A program made the position numbers and the translations under genes. Below the pieces are notes generated by a model. That model searched no databases, was not told the DNA's origin, and was given only the letters and a program-made list of their open reading frames with translations. From Planctomycetota bacterium (GTDB lineage: Bacteria > Planctomycetota > UBA1135 > GCA-002748355), in contig JALUUL010000086.1 of assembly GCA_027021385.1 (NCBI GenBank), positions 143,485-207,484 of the forward strand: a stretch of DNA of 64,000 nt, given 5' to 3'. Every line of letters begins with the position of its first letter. The stretch's first letter is position 1. Positions 52,572 through 62,000 of this stretch are shown in pieces.

Positions 52572-53417
52572 TCACTCCTCTTCGATTCCGACCGCGGCGA
52601 TCTCGTCGAGCAGGCTTTGGATTCCGTTCTCCTCTTCGTGGTCGAGGAAATGCAGCCATTCCTCCTCGATCGGGTCGCCCTGATATCCCGGGTCCTTTCC
52701 GCTGACTCTGTGGGCGATGCCGTTGGCCAGTTTCAGGATCCTGCCGTTTTTCCAAGCCTCCTCGTCCGAGGGCTCGGAATGGTGGTCGTTGATCGCGCTC
52801 TCGAGCCGGGGGCCGAGCTTCCAGGACTTCGCCAGGAAACCTCCGACCTGGCCGTGGTGGTAGCCGAAGATCTCCGACTCGACGAGGTGGAGGGGCCGGC
52901 ATTCCTTCGAGGATCGTTCCAGGGCCTCTTGGAATCGATCGCCCGTGTTCTCGAGGAGGAGGATCATGCCGATGTCGTGGAGGAGTCCCGCGGTGTAGGC
53001 CTCCTCGTGGTCGATCCCGAACTCCTTCGGGAAGCGCCGGGCGAGGGTCCGGGCGCACTGCCCGGTCTTGACCGAGTGGTCCCAGAGCCAGGCCGCGTCG
53101 AAACGGCCCTTCGGGTCGTTGTTCCGGAACTGATCGAGGATCGTCGCTTGGACGACGAGGTTTCTCAGGGTCTTCAGTCCCAGGATGCTGACCGCATGGG
53201 GGATGTTGCTGATCGGGTTGCGCAGGCCGTAGAGGGGGGAATTCGCGAGCCGGAGGACCTTCGTCGCGATGGCCTGGTCCTTGACGATGACCTCTGCGGC
53301 CTCCGGGGCGGAACCCTCGGGATCCTCCAGGATGCGGTTGATTTCGTTCAGGGTCGTCGGGACCGTGGGAATGGTGACCGTACCGCCGATCAGCTCCTCG
53401 AGAGTCGTGGCCGTCAT
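52572..53417 (-). CDS. HDOD-domain signalling protein
   Basis: 281 residues. The HDOD core (about 12-215) is clear: IPTVPTTLNEINRILEDPEG, VIVKDQAIATKVLRLANSPL, ISNIPHAVSILGLKTLRNLV, the WDHSVKTGQCARTLAR helix and YTAGLLHDIGMILLLEN. HDOD is a metal-independent relative of HD domains found in signalling, often in cyclic di-GMP or motility control. The extra C-terminal 60 residues are acidic. It is monocistronic, with GAGGAGCGAT before ATG 53417. The partner is unknown. Confidence 0.88.
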   Translation of the reverse strand: MTATTLEELIGGTVTIPTVPTTLNEINRILEDPEGSAPEAAEVIVKDQAIATKVLRLANSPLYGLRNPISNIPHAVSILGLKTLRNLVVQATILDQFRNNDPKGRFDAAWLWDHSVKTGQCARTLARRFPKEFGIDHEEAYTAGLLHDIGMILLLENTGDRFQEALERSSKECRPLHLVESEIFGYHHGQVGGFLAKSWKLGPRLESAINDHHSEPSDEEAWKNGRILKLANGIAHRVSGKDPGYQGDPIEEEWLHFLDHEEENGIQSLLDEIAAVGIEEE

Positions 53418-53502
53418 ATCGCTCCTCGGGCGTCTCGAAGCCCGGCCGCCCCAAGGGAATCGAGCGGCCTTCCGCCCTTATCGGACGGGGGAGCCTCGAA
53501 CT

Positions 53503-54273
53503 TCAAAGAGGGCGGCTCTTGGAAAGGTCCCGGGCCTTCCCGTCTCTTCCCGGGGCGGGGGCGCTTCCCGCTGCCGCTTCCAGGAATCTCCGTGCTCGGG
53601 CGGAGATCTCGGTGGGGAGTTCGGGGATCCTCCGCGGGGGCAGCTCGAAGAACCGCCCGAGGAAAGCCGCGACGGAGGAGAGGATCGGGCCGGTCTCCTC
53701 GAGATCGAGCGCCGCGGCTCCGGCCGGGCGGGAGGGGGCGCGCAGGAACAGGGAACCGTGATGGAGGATCCGCCCCCGCCGCCTCCGCTGGGCGCTTCCG
53801 AAGATCTTCCCCGAACCCGGGAGGACGAGGTCGGGGGCCGCAGCGCGGGCGAAACACCAGGCGGCTCCCCCCCGGGCCCGCGTGGTGGGCCGGCGGGGCG
53901 CCGTCTCCACCGGGATCCCGAGCGCCCGGAGAGCCTCGCCGACCGCGTCGTGCAGGGGGCGATAGGTTTCGATCCCCCCGCCGGGAAGCAGGGCCTCGGG
54001 CAGGGCGAGGCTGATCGTGAGTTCCCGGTCGTGGAGGAGGGCCCCTCCCCCGGTGAGGCGCCTCACGATCGGTACCCCCTCAGGGGCGTCGGGCAGGTCC
54101 TCGATCGTCTGGAACCAACCGAGGGAGATCGTGGCTTCGCTCCATTCATAGAATCGCAGCCAGGCCCCTTCGCTCTCCAGCAGTGCCCGGTCCACCGCCA
54201 TGTTCCAGGCGCCGGAGCCCGGGGGGTCCTCCAGGAGGAACAGAGCCTCCGGTCGCGGTTCCCCGGGCTTCAG
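53503..54273 (-). CDS. Lipoate-protein ligase/octanoyltransferase-like protein, probable CTG start
   Basis: About 256 residues. GAWNMAVDRALLE, ATISLGWFQTIEDLP, IVRRLTGGGALLHDRELTIS and GSGKIFGSAQRRRRGRILHHGSL are the LplA/LipM blocks, including RRxTGGGxxxH and the GKIxGxAQ Lys. It attaches lipoate or octanoate to carrier proteins such as GcvH, encoded immediately upstream. The frame has no ATG, GTG or TTG before residue NMAVD. CTG 54273 overlaps the gcvH stop as CTGA and gives the expected N-terminus, so coupled CTG initiation is likely. ATG 54201 would delete the conserved first strand. Confidence 0.8.
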   Translation of the reverse strand: MKPGEPRPEALFLLEDPPGSGAWNMAVDRALLESEGAWLRFYEWSEATISLGWFQTIEDLPDAPEGVPIVRRLTGGGALLHDRELTISLALPEALLPGGGIETYRPLHDAVGEALRALGIPVETAPRRPTTRARGGAAWCFARAAAPDLVLPGSGKIFGSAQRRRRGRILHHGSLFLRAPSRPAGAAALDLEETGPILSSVAAFLGRFFELPPRRIPELPTEISARARRFLEAAAGSAPAPGRDGKARDLSKSRPL

Positions 54274-54659
54274 TGCCGCTCCTCCGCCGCCGCCTTTTCG
54301 TAGGCTGAGGCCTCGAGAAGGGAGTCCCAACCGCCGTCGCCCTCGGGGCGCACGCGGATCATCCAGCCTTTCTCGAAGGGGGAGGAGGCGAGGGTGTCGA
54401 GATCGTCCGCGAGGTCCTCGTTCACCTCGACGACCTCCCCTCCGACGGGAGAGAGGAGTTCGGAGACGGCCTTGACCGACTCGATCTCGCCGAAGGGCGC
54501 CCCCTGCTCGACCTTGCTGCCCGTGGAGGGAAGGTCCAGGAAGACCAGGTCCGAGAGATGCTGAATCGCGAAATCGGTGATGCCGACGAGAATCGTCCCG
54601 TCCTCTTCCCGTTTGGCCCATTCATGGCTTGCGAGATACCTGCGATCACTGGGTGCCAT
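54270..54659 (-). CDS. gcvH: Glycine cleavage system H protein
   Basis: 129 residues. The lipoylated Lys is in IESVKAVSELLSPVGGEV, with YLASHEWAKREEDGTILVGI and GWMIRVRPEG as flanking signatures. H protein shuttles the aminomethyl group between the P, T and L proteins. The gene lies between gcvT and a lipoate-protein ligase-like gene, forming a minus-strand operon. The stop overlaps the next start. P-protein genes are not present within the window. Confidence 0.96.
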   Translation of the reverse strand: MAPSDRRYLASHEWAKREEDGTILVGITDFAIQHLSDLVFLDLPSTGSKVEQGAPFGEIESVKAVSELLSPVGGEVVEVNEDLADDLDTLASSPFEKGWMIRVRPEGDGGWDSLLEASAYEKAAAEERH

Positions 54660-54750
54660 GTTCTTCTCCTGGCGGTGCTTCCGTCTCGTCGATGAGCCGG
54701 AATCCTTTGGTCTTGGAATTTCCTTCGAGAGGACCGGTCCGTTCCGGTCC

Positions 54751-55845
54751 TCAATACGGTCGCTTGTAGAACGGAAGGGGGACGACTTCCGCGTCCAGGC
54801 GGTCCTTGCGGGCCTGGACGGCGAGGGAGGCGCCCGCCTCGGCGAGAGAGGCCCGGACGAAAGCGGTCGCGATGTTCCGGTCCAGGGTAGGGGAGTAGTT
54901 TCCCGAGGCTACGAAGCCGACCTCGGTATCTTCCAGGAGGACGGGATAACCCTGCCTCGGGACTCTCTTCCCTGAGGTGACGAGACCCACGAGTTTCCGG
55001 GCCGGGCCTTTCTCCTTGACCTCGAGGAGGGCGTCTCTTCCGATGAAGTCCGTCTTCAGCCGGACCGCCCAGGAGAGCCCCGCTTCCAGGGGATTGATCT
55101 CCTCGCTCAGTTCATGTCCGTAGAGGGCCATCCCGGCCTCGAGGCGGAGGGTGTCCCGGGCGCCCAGTCCGATCGGTCGGATTCCGAACTCCTTGCCGGC
55201 TTCGAGCACGGCCTCCCAGACCTTCACGGCTTGGTCGGCGGGATAGTAGATCTCGAAGCCGTCTTCTCCCGTGTAGCCGGTTCGGGAGACCTCGCAGGGA
55301 ACGCCCGCGACCTCGCCTCGCGTCCATTTGTAGTATCCGAGGCCTTCCAGGTCGAGGTTCCCGCTGATCCCGGAGAGCGCCTGGAGGGAGGCCCGGCCCT
55401 GCAGGGCGATCATCGCGAGTTCGAAGGTCCGGTCCTCGATCCGCGCCTCCATGCCCCCTGTCATGGTCCGGAGCCACTCGAGATCCCTTTCCCGGTTGGC
55501 CGCGTTGACAACGAGGAAAAGTTCGTCCCCGCGTTCGGGGTCTCGATAGCAGAGAACATCGTCCAGAACGCCTCCGTCCTCCTTGGTGATCAGGGCGTAA
55601 CGGATCGCTCCCTTCTTGATGGCGGCGACGTCGTTCGTCAGGACTTTCTGGAGGGCTTCGGTCGCTTCCGGACCTGAGACCCGGAAACGCCCCATGTGGC
55701 TGAGGTCGAAGAGGCCGACCCGTTCACGGACCGTGCGGACTTCCTCGAGGATGGAACCGTATTGCACCGGCATCCTCCAGCCGGCGAAAGGAACCATTCT
55801 GGCTCCCAAGGCTTCATGGGCTTCCTCGAGCGGGCTCCGGTGCAT
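54751..55845 (-). CDS. gcvT: Glycine cleavage system aminomethyltransferase (T protein)
   Basis: 364 residues, normal size. Typical blocks are MVPFAGWRMPVQYGSILEEV, VGLFDLSHMGRFRV, GAIRYALITKEDGGVLDDVL, RTGYTGEDGFEIYYP, LGARDTLRLEAGMALYGHEL and INPLEAGLSWAV. It transfers the methylene group from the H-protein aminomethyl-lipoyl arm to tetrahydrofolate, releasing ammonia. AAGGAGAC precedes ATG 55845. It is first in the gcvT-gcvH-ligase operon. An in-frame upstream extension to 56337 has no start signal and looks non-coding. Confidence 0.96.
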   Translation of the reverse strand: MHRSPLEEAHEALGARMVPFAGWRMPVQYGSILEEVRTVRERVGLFDLSHMGRFRVSGPEATEALQKVLTNDVAAIKKGAIRYALITKEDGGVLDDVLCYRDPERGDELFLVVNAANRERDLEWLRTMTGGMEARIEDRTFELAMIALQGRASLQALSGISGNLDLEGLGYYKWTRGEVAGVPCEVSRTGYTGEDGFEIYYPADQAVKVWEAVLEAGKEFGIRPIGLGARDTLRLEAGMALYGHELSEEINPLEAGLSWAVRLKTDFIGRDALLEVKEKGPARKLVGLVTSGKRVPRQGYPVLLEDTEVGFVASGNYSPTLDRNIATAFVRASLAEAGASLAVQARKDRLDAEVVPLPFYKRPY

Positions 55846-56015
55846 CGGCGGTCTCCTTCGAGCTTGCGTAAAAAACGGGCGAAGATTGTGAGGGCTGTCC
55901 GGAAGGAAGGCCAGAAAAGCTTGCCGGAATCGAGGCTCCCCACACCCGAGAAAGGCGGCCGCGAAGGCCTTTGGGGTTCCAGGGAGGGCGGATCTGGCGG
56001 TCCAGGGGATCCCCC

Positions 56016-56555
56016 TCAAGAGGGATCGCCCATTTCCTCGCGGAACCAGGCCTCGAGGAGGTGCCAATCCAGCTCTTCGATCTGGGAGGCTTCGATCGGG
56101 GGGAGGTTCCGGAACTTCCGCTCCTCCTCGGAATCCCGGAAGTCGGGGGAGGAGAAGGGGCGGTCCTCCGGGGTCGAAGGTTCTCCTTCCTCCTCGGATC
56201 CCGGCGTCTCCCCCTCGAAGATCGGGAGCGACCCGTCGAAGGTATCCTCTTCCTCTTCTTCCTCCTCTCCGGGTTCGGCTCGATCCCCGTCGAGGGATGG
56301 CCGACTGAGGAGGAAGTCGCCCCAGACCGCGTCCCAATCCTCCTCCTGCTCCTCCTCGGCCGGACCCTCCCGGTTGCCCTCAGGGAGTAGAGGGGGGAAG
56401 GAGACTCCCGGCTCTCCGGGGAGAGGACCGGGAAAGATCGGAAGGAAGGTCCAGGAATGGCTCTCGTCCCTAGCGGTTGGGGGAAGATGAAGGCGGGGGA
56501 CGCGGAGGACAGTGCCGGTGGGAGGAAGCCCGGTTTCGGGAAGATGACTCCCCAT
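56016..56555 (-). CDS. Hypothetical acidic protein
   Basis: From ATG 56555 this encodes 179 residues. The N-terminal 55 are Pro-rich with LPPTARDESHSWTFLPIFPG. The remainder is strongly acidic, including a run of Glu (EPGEEEEEEEDTFDG), and ends in a short amphipathic helix with Trp (IEELDWHLLEAWFREEMGD). No domain is recognised. A GTG at 56795 would lengthen it to 259 residues. The acidic low-complexity content could be chance in GC-rich DNA, but the ordered C-terminal helix and the lack of a better frame favour a real gene. Confidence 0.4.
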   Translation of the reverse strand: MGSHLPETGLPPTGTVLRVPRLHLPPTARDESHSWTFLPIFPGPLPGEPGVSFPPLLPEGNREGPAEEEQEEDWDAVWGDFLLSRPSLDGDRAEPGEEEEEEEDTFDGSLPIFEGETPGSEEEGEPSTPEDRPFSSPDFRDSEEERKFRNLPPIEASQIEELDWHLLEAWFREEMGDPS

Positions 56556-57081
56556 CAAGGCCGGTGTCGTTTCGAGAGGGGTCCAGGGAGAAGCGCGGCG
56601 GATCACGTTTCCCGCATTCTTCTCCGCCCGTTTCCGGGGACCGAAGGGGCTCGAACGCCGGAGGCGGAACCAGAACCGTAGAGCCCAAGCAAGAACCCTG
56701 TCGAATCGGTGTGCATGTGGAGACAAGGATGCACCTGCTCGTGGACGATCTTTGGATCCCCGCCGCGGAGGACCCACGTTCGACGGTTGTAGCACTCCCC
56801 CGTTTCTCAGGCAAGACTTCGGGGATTCACCGGATCAGCCGGAAAGGAGAGCGTGTTTCCCGGGGTCGGGAATCGAGGGAGGAGGTGGAGTCCTCGCCCC
56901 GATGGGGGCGGAAGGATGCCGCGACCGCCCGTGGAGGAGGGTGATTCGCCGTTCTCGATCCGGGCCCGGCGGGTGCCGGAAGGGGCGAAAGGTCGGAGTC
57001 TCGTCCTCCCGATAGGGAGGAGGACGACTACTCCCATCCCGCGCCCGTACGGGCGGGCGGATTCCGGATTCGAGGTGCGTA
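56556..57081. other. Region upstream of the MglA/roadblock operon
   Basis: About 525 bases without a convincing gene. Open frames exist on both strands but none has a good start, codon bias or recognisable sequence. The region should contain the operon promoter; GAGGTG at 57073-57078 is the Shine-Dalgarno of the first gene. I did not find a clear -35/-10 pair. Confidence 0.45.
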
Positions 57082-60000
57082 ATGGCGCTCAAGGGCGATC
57101 TCGCCAGCGTCGGCCTGGCCGATGTCTTCCAAATGCTTGCCCTGAACCAAAAGGTGGGGATCCTCTCGATCCACAGCCAGGCGAGGTGGCGGGCGCTGTA
57201 CTTCGATCGACCCGGCGTGACGCTCTATTACAACGAGCATGTCTATCTCGACAGGCTCCTTGACGTTCTAGTGCGGAGGAACCTCGTCGACCCCTCCTAT
57301 CTGGCTGAGGCCCGCCGGAGGAACGCGGGGGACCCGATCACGACGGTCGAGTCCTTGATCGCCGAGGGACACCTCGAAGAGCAGGCCTTCCTCGAGGTGT
57401 TCCGGGACCAGATGGAGGAGGACATCTATGACCTGTTCCTTTGGGAGAACGTCCACTGGGAATTCCTCGAGGGGGTGAACCGTCTCGAGGGACGGGAAGG
57501 GGTCATCAACGAGCACTTCTTCTTGAATGCGGACTCCCTCGTCATGGAGGCCGCCCGAAGGCTGGATGAGTGGTCCTACATCCGCGAACAGGTCCCCAGC
57601 GAGATGGAGGTCTTCGAACCCGCCTACGAGGAGAAGGGGGAACTCCTGGCCGAGGTCGACGAGTCGGGCATGGCCATTCTCGACCTGATCGACGGGAAGA
57701 GGAATCTCCAGCGGGTCGTGGAAAGCAGCGGGATCAACGCTTTCCATGTCTTCAAGACGGTCTCGATGCTGGTCCAGAAGGGGATCCTGCGTCCGGTCCC
57801 CCCGGACGAACTCGTGCCTCACGCGAAGGAATGCATCGAGGAGGCCCGGATCGAGGACGGGATCCTGATGCTCGAGCGGGCCATCGAACTGGGGACCGGA
57901 ATCCCCGAAGCCCATCTGCTCGCTGCGAAGTCCTACGAAATGCAGAACGAGGCCGCAAAGGCCTGCTGGCATTACAAATCCTACGCCGCCTACTGCCTCG
58001 AGCAGGGGGATCTGGACCAGGCGGCCCAGACCCTGGCCCTGGTTCTCCAGCATCTGCCGACCGACCTGGACGCCTGGGAGCGTTTCGTTCAGGTCCTGGT
58101 CCGGCAAGAAGAGCCCGAGCAGGATCCCCATGAAGTAGGGAAGCGCCTGATCGACATCTACCTGGAACTCGAGGAGATCACCCGGGCGCGGTCGGTCCTG
58201 GAAAGCCTGCTCGAATCCTGCCCCGAGGACATCGAGCTGAAGAAGACCTTGATCTCCGTGCACAGCAAGGCGGGGGACACCCGCCGGGTCATGGAACTCT
58301 ACGAATCCATCGCCGACGATTTCGTCGCCAGGAAGGACCCCCTGGAGGCGGTCCGCTATCTCCAGAAGATCCTGATGATCGACCGGAGCCGTTCAGACGT
58401 GTCGGACAGGATCCGCCTCCTGATCCAGAAGGACGAGAAGATCAAGTCGCGGAAACGGGGCATGATCGTTCTCTTGACGGTCCTCGTAGGGTTGCTGGCC
58501 GCGGGAACCCTCTACTGGCTCTATGACCAGAAAGCCCGCGAGGACCTGGCCAAGGTCGATCCCTCGCCCTTTCTGGAGAGGAAAGACTTCGAAGCTGCGA
58601 TCTCCCTCTATCGGACCTTCCTGAAGAAGCATCCGCTGACCCTCGTGGAGAGCGAGGTCAAGGCGGAGATCGCAAGGATCGAATCGGCTAAGGAGGCCCA
58701 CGAGGCGGAACTGGAGGCCGCGCGCCGGAGGACCCTGGCCCTGGCCCGGGCGAAGAGGGAGGAATACCGCCGGCTCTGGGAGGAGTACCTCCTTGCGGAA
58801 AAGAAGACCCCGGACCTCGAGAAAGCCTTGCGCCAGTTGACCAGGATCAAGAGCCTCGCCGAGGAGGCGGGGCGAGGAGCGGATCTCGCTTTCCTGAAGG
58901 AGAACAAGGTCGAGGATTCGATCCGCAGGATCCGCTCCCATCTCGAGGAGGCGAAACGCCTCCATGGGGCTCTTCAGGCGGCTCTGGATCGAGGGCGTGT
59001 CGGCGAGGCCAGGAAACTGGCCCTCAAGCTCCATAAGGAATACACGTTGACGAAGGTCGCCGAAAAGACCCTCGTGCCGACCCGGATCGGGAGTATCCCC
59101 GGAGGAGCCCGAATCCAAATCGGGGGGAAGGACCTTCTCGACATGGAGGGGAAAGTCGTTCGAACCCCCGCCGTCCTCCAGCTTCCCTTCGGGAGGAAGG
59201 TCGAGGTCGTGCTCCTGAAGGACGGGTTTCTGCCGGGCAGGCTCCGGCTCCGCGGCGCCGACGAGGAGCCGCCCCCGTTCCTCCTCGGAGTTCGCCCTCG
59301 TTCAGTCGTGGATCTTCCGGTTCCCCCGGTGACGGGGGTCCTCGGTTGCGGCGACCTTTGGTTCCTCGGACTCAAGGGCGGGAAGATCGCCGGCCTCGAA
59401 AAGGAGACGGGGAAGATCCTCGAGACCTTCGCCCTTCCGGACCTGGACGAGGCGAGATCCCTTCTGGCCGTGGATTCGGCTCGGATCTCGGTCTTCAGTG
59501 TTCTCGGGCGGATCCTCGTTCTCGAGCGCCGGAGCGGGACCCCGGTATGGAAGGCGGAAGTCTGGAAGCGGGGGGGGCGGCCTCTCATGGTCGGCGGGAT
59601 CTTCGTCTTCGTCGGGGGAGACGGGTCCCTGGAGGGCCGGGACAGGAAGACGGGGGAGAGGATCTGGCGTCTCGAGGACAGGGCGCCGGGCCGGTCCTGG
59701 ATCCGGTGGGCCCATGACAGGCTCTGGTGGATCCATCGAGACGGCCGGGTGCAATCGGTGAGCCCCGATGACGGGGTTCTGCTCTCGGAGATCCGGGTCG
59801 AGAGGGGGATCCGGGAGAATCCCCTGGTAATCGGCCGGGCCCTCCTTCTTCCCTCCGAGGGGGAGAACTGGAACTGGTTCGACGCCGTCACGAAACGGAC
59901 CAGGAAGGTGTCCGCCGGCGAGGGCGGAGGGCGCGGCTCCTGGGTCGCCGGAGGAGGGCGCCTGATCCGGGTGACGGAGGCCGGAGAGATCCGGATCCTC

Positions 60001-60258
60001 GACCCGGAGAACGGGCGTCTGGTCCGGAAGGGGCGGATCCCGGGGCGCCCGGAGGGAAGGATCCGCTTCTTCCAGGACAGCCTCTTCCTTCCCTATGTCC
60101 TGGGAGACGGGGAGGGGCATGTCCTGCGGCTGTCGTTCCCGGACCTCTCCTTGCGATGGGACTATCCGGTCGGAGCCGGGGTCGGGGACCGCATCTCGGT
60201 CGTGGGGGACCGGGTGCTCCTCCCCTCAAGCGACGGGAGGTTCCACGTTCTGGAATGA
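57082..60258 (+). CDS. DUF4388-TPR-transmembrane-PEGA-propeller protein
   Basis: 1058 residues in five parts. Residues 1-235 match the DUF4388 (PATAN-type) domain: LKGDLASVGLADVFQMLALN, KVGILSIHS, YFDRPGVTLYY and a winged-helix-like tail (ESGMAILDLIDGKRNLQRVV). TPR-like helices fill about 255-440. One membrane helix lies near 459-479 (MIVLLTVLVGLLAAGTLYWL). A charged coiled region follows (480-660). Near 665-725 is a PEGA-like domain (GSIPGGARIQIGGKDLL). Residues 745-1058 form a PQQ-type propeller (IAGLEKETGKILETF, LEGRDRKTGERIWRLEDRA). DUF4388 domains accompany MglA-type GTPases in other phyla. This looks like a transmembrane platform with cytoplasmic sensing parts and an exported propeller. 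ATG 57082 follows GAGGTG. Confidence 0.8.
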   Translation: MALKGDLASVGLADVFQMLALNQKVGILSIHSQARWRALYFDRPGVTLYYNEHVYLDRLLDVLVRRNLVDPSYLAEARRRNAGDPITTVESLIAEGHLEEQAFLEVFRDQMEEDIYDLFLWENVHWEFLEGVNRLEGREGVINEHFFLNADSLVMEAARRLDEWSYIREQVPSEMEVFEPAYEEKGELLAEVDESGMAILDLIDGKRNLQRVVESSGINAFHVFKTVSMLVQKGILRPVPPDELVPHAKECIEEARIEDGILMLERAIELGTGIPEAHLLAAKSYEMQNEAAKACWHYKSYAAYCLEQGDLDQAAQTLALVLQHLPTDLDAWERFVQVLVRQEEPEQDPHEVGKRLIDIYLELEEITRARSVLESLLESCPEDIELKKTLISVHSKAGDTRRVMELYESIADDFVARKDPLEAVRYLQKILMIDRSRSDVSDRIRLLIQKDEKIKSRKRGMIVLLTVLVGLLAAGTLYWLYDQKAREDLAKVDPSPFLERKDFEAAISLYRTFLKKHPLTLVESEVKAEIARIESAKEAHEAELEAARRRTLALARAKREEYRRLWEEYLLAEKKTPDLEKALRQLTRIKSLAEEAGRGADLAFLKENKVEDSIRRIRSHLEEAKRLHGALQAALDRGRVGEARKLALKLHKEYTLTKVAEKTLVPTRIGSIPGGARIQIGGKDLLDMEGKVVRTPAVLQLPFGRKVEVVLLKDGFLPGRLRLRGADEEPPPFLLGVRPRSVVDLPVPPVTGVLGCGDLWFLGLKGGKIAGLEKETGKILETFALPDLDEARSLLAVDSARISVFSVLGRILVLERRSGTPVWKAEVWKRGGRPLMVGGIFVFVGGDGSLEGRDRKTGERIWRLEDRAPGRSWIRWAHDRLWWIHRDGRVQSVSPDDGVLLSEIRVERGIRENPLVIGRALLLPSEGENWNWFDAVTKRTRKVSAGEGGGRGSWVAGGGRLIRVTEAGEIRILDPENGRLVRKGRIPGRPEGRIRFFQDSLFLPYVLGDGEGHVLRLSFPDLSLRWDYPVGAGVGDRISVVGDRVLLPSSDGRFHVLE

Positions 60259-60352
60259 GGACCCCGGGCTTGGGTTTCACCGCCCCCCCCGGGGATGCCG
60301 ATACAGGATTCGAGGCCCGCTCCGTGGAAGACCCGGGTCCGAGGGAGGATTC

Positions 60353-61465
60353 GTGAACCTGCTGAAACGGTTCAGACTGACCAGGGAACTGGGGAATCTC
60401 GAAAGGAAGGCGAGGGAGAACCCTTCCCCCTCGACCTTCATTGATCTGGCCCAGGTCTATATCAACCTAGGATGGCCGGATCACACCCTCAGGGTCGCGG
60501 AGGAAGGCCTTCTTCTCTTCCCTCGTTCAAAGGAACTCCGGAAGGTCTTCCGTCACGCGCGCCGCCAGGTGCTCGAGAACAAGGTCAAGGACCTGTCCTC
60601 GAGGATCGGGGAGAATCCGGATCCAAAAGTCTACCGGGAACTGGCCGAGGCATATCATTCCCTCGGGGATCGCGTCTCCTTCCTCCGGGTCTGCGAGGAA
60701 TGCCTGAAGAGGCATCCCGACGACGTCCCGGTCCGTGTCCTTGCGGCCAGGGAGAAGCTGAAAGGTTTCATGAAGGAGCTGAAGGCCCAGGATGGGATCG
60801 AGGCTCTCGCGGACTTCCTCGCCGTCCTGGACCTCGAGCCCGATCACGTCGAAACGCACCGCTTTCTCGGGGAGTTTCTCTATCAGATCGGGGCCCATTC
60901 CCTCTCCTACCACCATCTGAATCGGGTCGTGGAACTGGGGAAGGCCGATCCCGAGGTACGTCGCATCCTCGAATCGATCGGGAAGCCCGACGATTCCGAA
61001 GCGGACCCGACGCGGCTCCTGTATGAGGTGGAGGCCAAGGGAAGGCTTCCTTTCCGGATCTCGGTTTCCGAAACGAAGCTTCCGGGAATGGCCTCGGCCA
61101 AGACCCTTCGAGTCATCCGAGAGGGACTAGCGGCGATCATCGCGATCGAAGGGGTGCAAAAGGCCGCCTATATCCGAGGAAGCAAGGCCCTCGTGAAGGG
61201 GGAGATCCGCAGCGGGAAGGATCCGTTCCTGAAGACGATCCGGATCGTCGCCAAGGCCTCCCAAAGGGCCGTCCGGAGGATGGATCTCGGCAACTTCAGC
61301 AAGGGAACGGTGGAAGGGGGGTTCGGAAACCTCTGCATCTGCAGCTTCGGGGACGTCTGCGCGGCCGTGCAATGCCGCAGGAGCGCCGCTGTGGAGCGGA
61401 TCCTCCAGGAACTCCAGAACCTCGTGGCCGGGTCCCTCTTCTCGATGAGCAGCGTGGAGGCCTGA
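60353..61465 (+). CDS. TPR protein with C-terminal roadblock/LC7 domain
   Basis: 370 residues. Residues about 15-220 form TPR-like helical pairs (FIDLAQVYINLGWPDHTLRV, VYRELAEAYHSLGDRVSFLR, HRFLGEFLYQIGAHSLSYHH). Residues about 255-365 resemble a roadblock/LC7 domain: IIAIEGVQKAAYIRGSKALV, then a long helix, then FGNLCICSFGDVCAAVQC and a closing helix. Roadblock proteins act as GAPs or scaffolds for MglA/Ras-like GTPases. GTG 60353 follows GGGAGG closely and is 94 bases after the DUF4388 gene. The next roadblock gene begins one base after the stop, so they are co-translated. Confidence 0.75.
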   Translation: MNLLKRFRLTRELGNLERKARENPSPSTFIDLAQVYINLGWPDHTLRVAEEGLLLFPRSKELRKVFRHARRQVLENKVKDLSSRIGENPDPKVYRELAEAYHSLGDRVSFLRVCEECLKRHPDDVPVRVLAAREKLKGFMKELKAQDGIEALADFLAVLDLEPDHVETHRFLGEFLYQIGAHSLSYHHLNRVVELGKADPEVRRILESIGKPDDSEADPTRLLYEVEAKGRLPFRISVSETKLPGMASAKTLRVIREGLAAIIAIEGVQKAAYIRGSKALVKGEIRSGKDPFLKTIRIVAKASQRAVRRMDLGNFSKGTVEGGFGNLCICSFGDVCAAVQCRRSAAVERILQELQNLVAGSLFSMSSVEA

Positions 61466-61466
61466 G

Positions 61467-61820
61467 ATGGAATCGATCCTCGCCGATCTCGCGGACAGGG
61501 TCCACGCGAAGGCCTGTCTCGTGCTCACGGCCGACGGCATGGTGGTCGCAGGAAAGGTCCACGGGGACTACCGGAAGGATGTGATCGGGGCGCTCAGCTC
61601 GTTCCTGATTCTCGCGACCAATCGTTGCCTGAAAGGGGGGCGGCAAGGCCACTTCGGGCAGATCGTCCTCCATGCGACGCACGGCAAGGTCCTGATCCGC
61701 GGCTTCAAGGAGTATTACCTCGTCATCCTGACCGACCAGTTCTCGGACAAGGCCGAGGTGGAGGAGGCGGCCTCGGAGGCCGTCGCGGGACTTCGCCGCC
61801 TTGCGACGATCGACGTCTGA
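61467..61820 (+). CDS. Roadblock/LC7-domain protein
   Basis: 117 residues forming a single roadblock domain: an N-terminal helix (ILADLADRVHAKACLVLTAD) with GMVVAGKVHGDY, a central long helix (VIGALSSFLILATNRCLKGG), strands GQIVLHATHGKVLIRGF and YYLVILTDQ, and a closing helix. This is the size of MglB, the GTPase-activating partner of MglA. ATG 61467 is one base from the upstream stop. The MglA-like gene follows after 180 bases that contain a small hairpin and a run of nine G. Confidence 0.82.
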   Translation: MESILADLADRVHAKACLVLTADGMVVAGKVHGDYRKDVIGALSSFLILATNRCLKGGRQGHFGQIVLHATHGKVLIRGFKEYYLVILTDQFSDKAEVEEAASEAVAGLRRLATIDV

Positions 61821-61857
61821 GCGGGTCCGGCCGCGTGCCTCGAAACCCGGCGACATC

Positions 61858-61876
61858 GAGGATTGCGGGAATCCTC
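61858..61876 (+). other. Small hairpin between roadblock and MglA-like genes
   Basis: GAGGATT (61858-61864) and AATCCTC (61870-61876) form a perfect 7-bp stem with a GCGGG loop in the 180-base gap upstream of the GTPase gene. It may attenuate transcription or protect an mRNA end. A run of nine G follows at 61928-61936. Confidence 0.3.
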
Positions 61877-62000
61877 CGTGTCTCTGCGCCGCGGGGGTCC
61901 CGGCCGCTTCCTCGTTTCGATCAAGGAGGGGGGGGGGACGGGTCGAAACAGGAGGAGAAGAGGCCGTACGGAAAGTCCACCTTGAGGAGTCCTTCGAGCC

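Noticed and set aside
49862..52705. A 947-codon plus-strand frame across the amidohydrolase, transglutaminase and NHL genes
   Set aside because: It crosses three genes with clear catalytic or repeat motifs in other frames and has no start signal.
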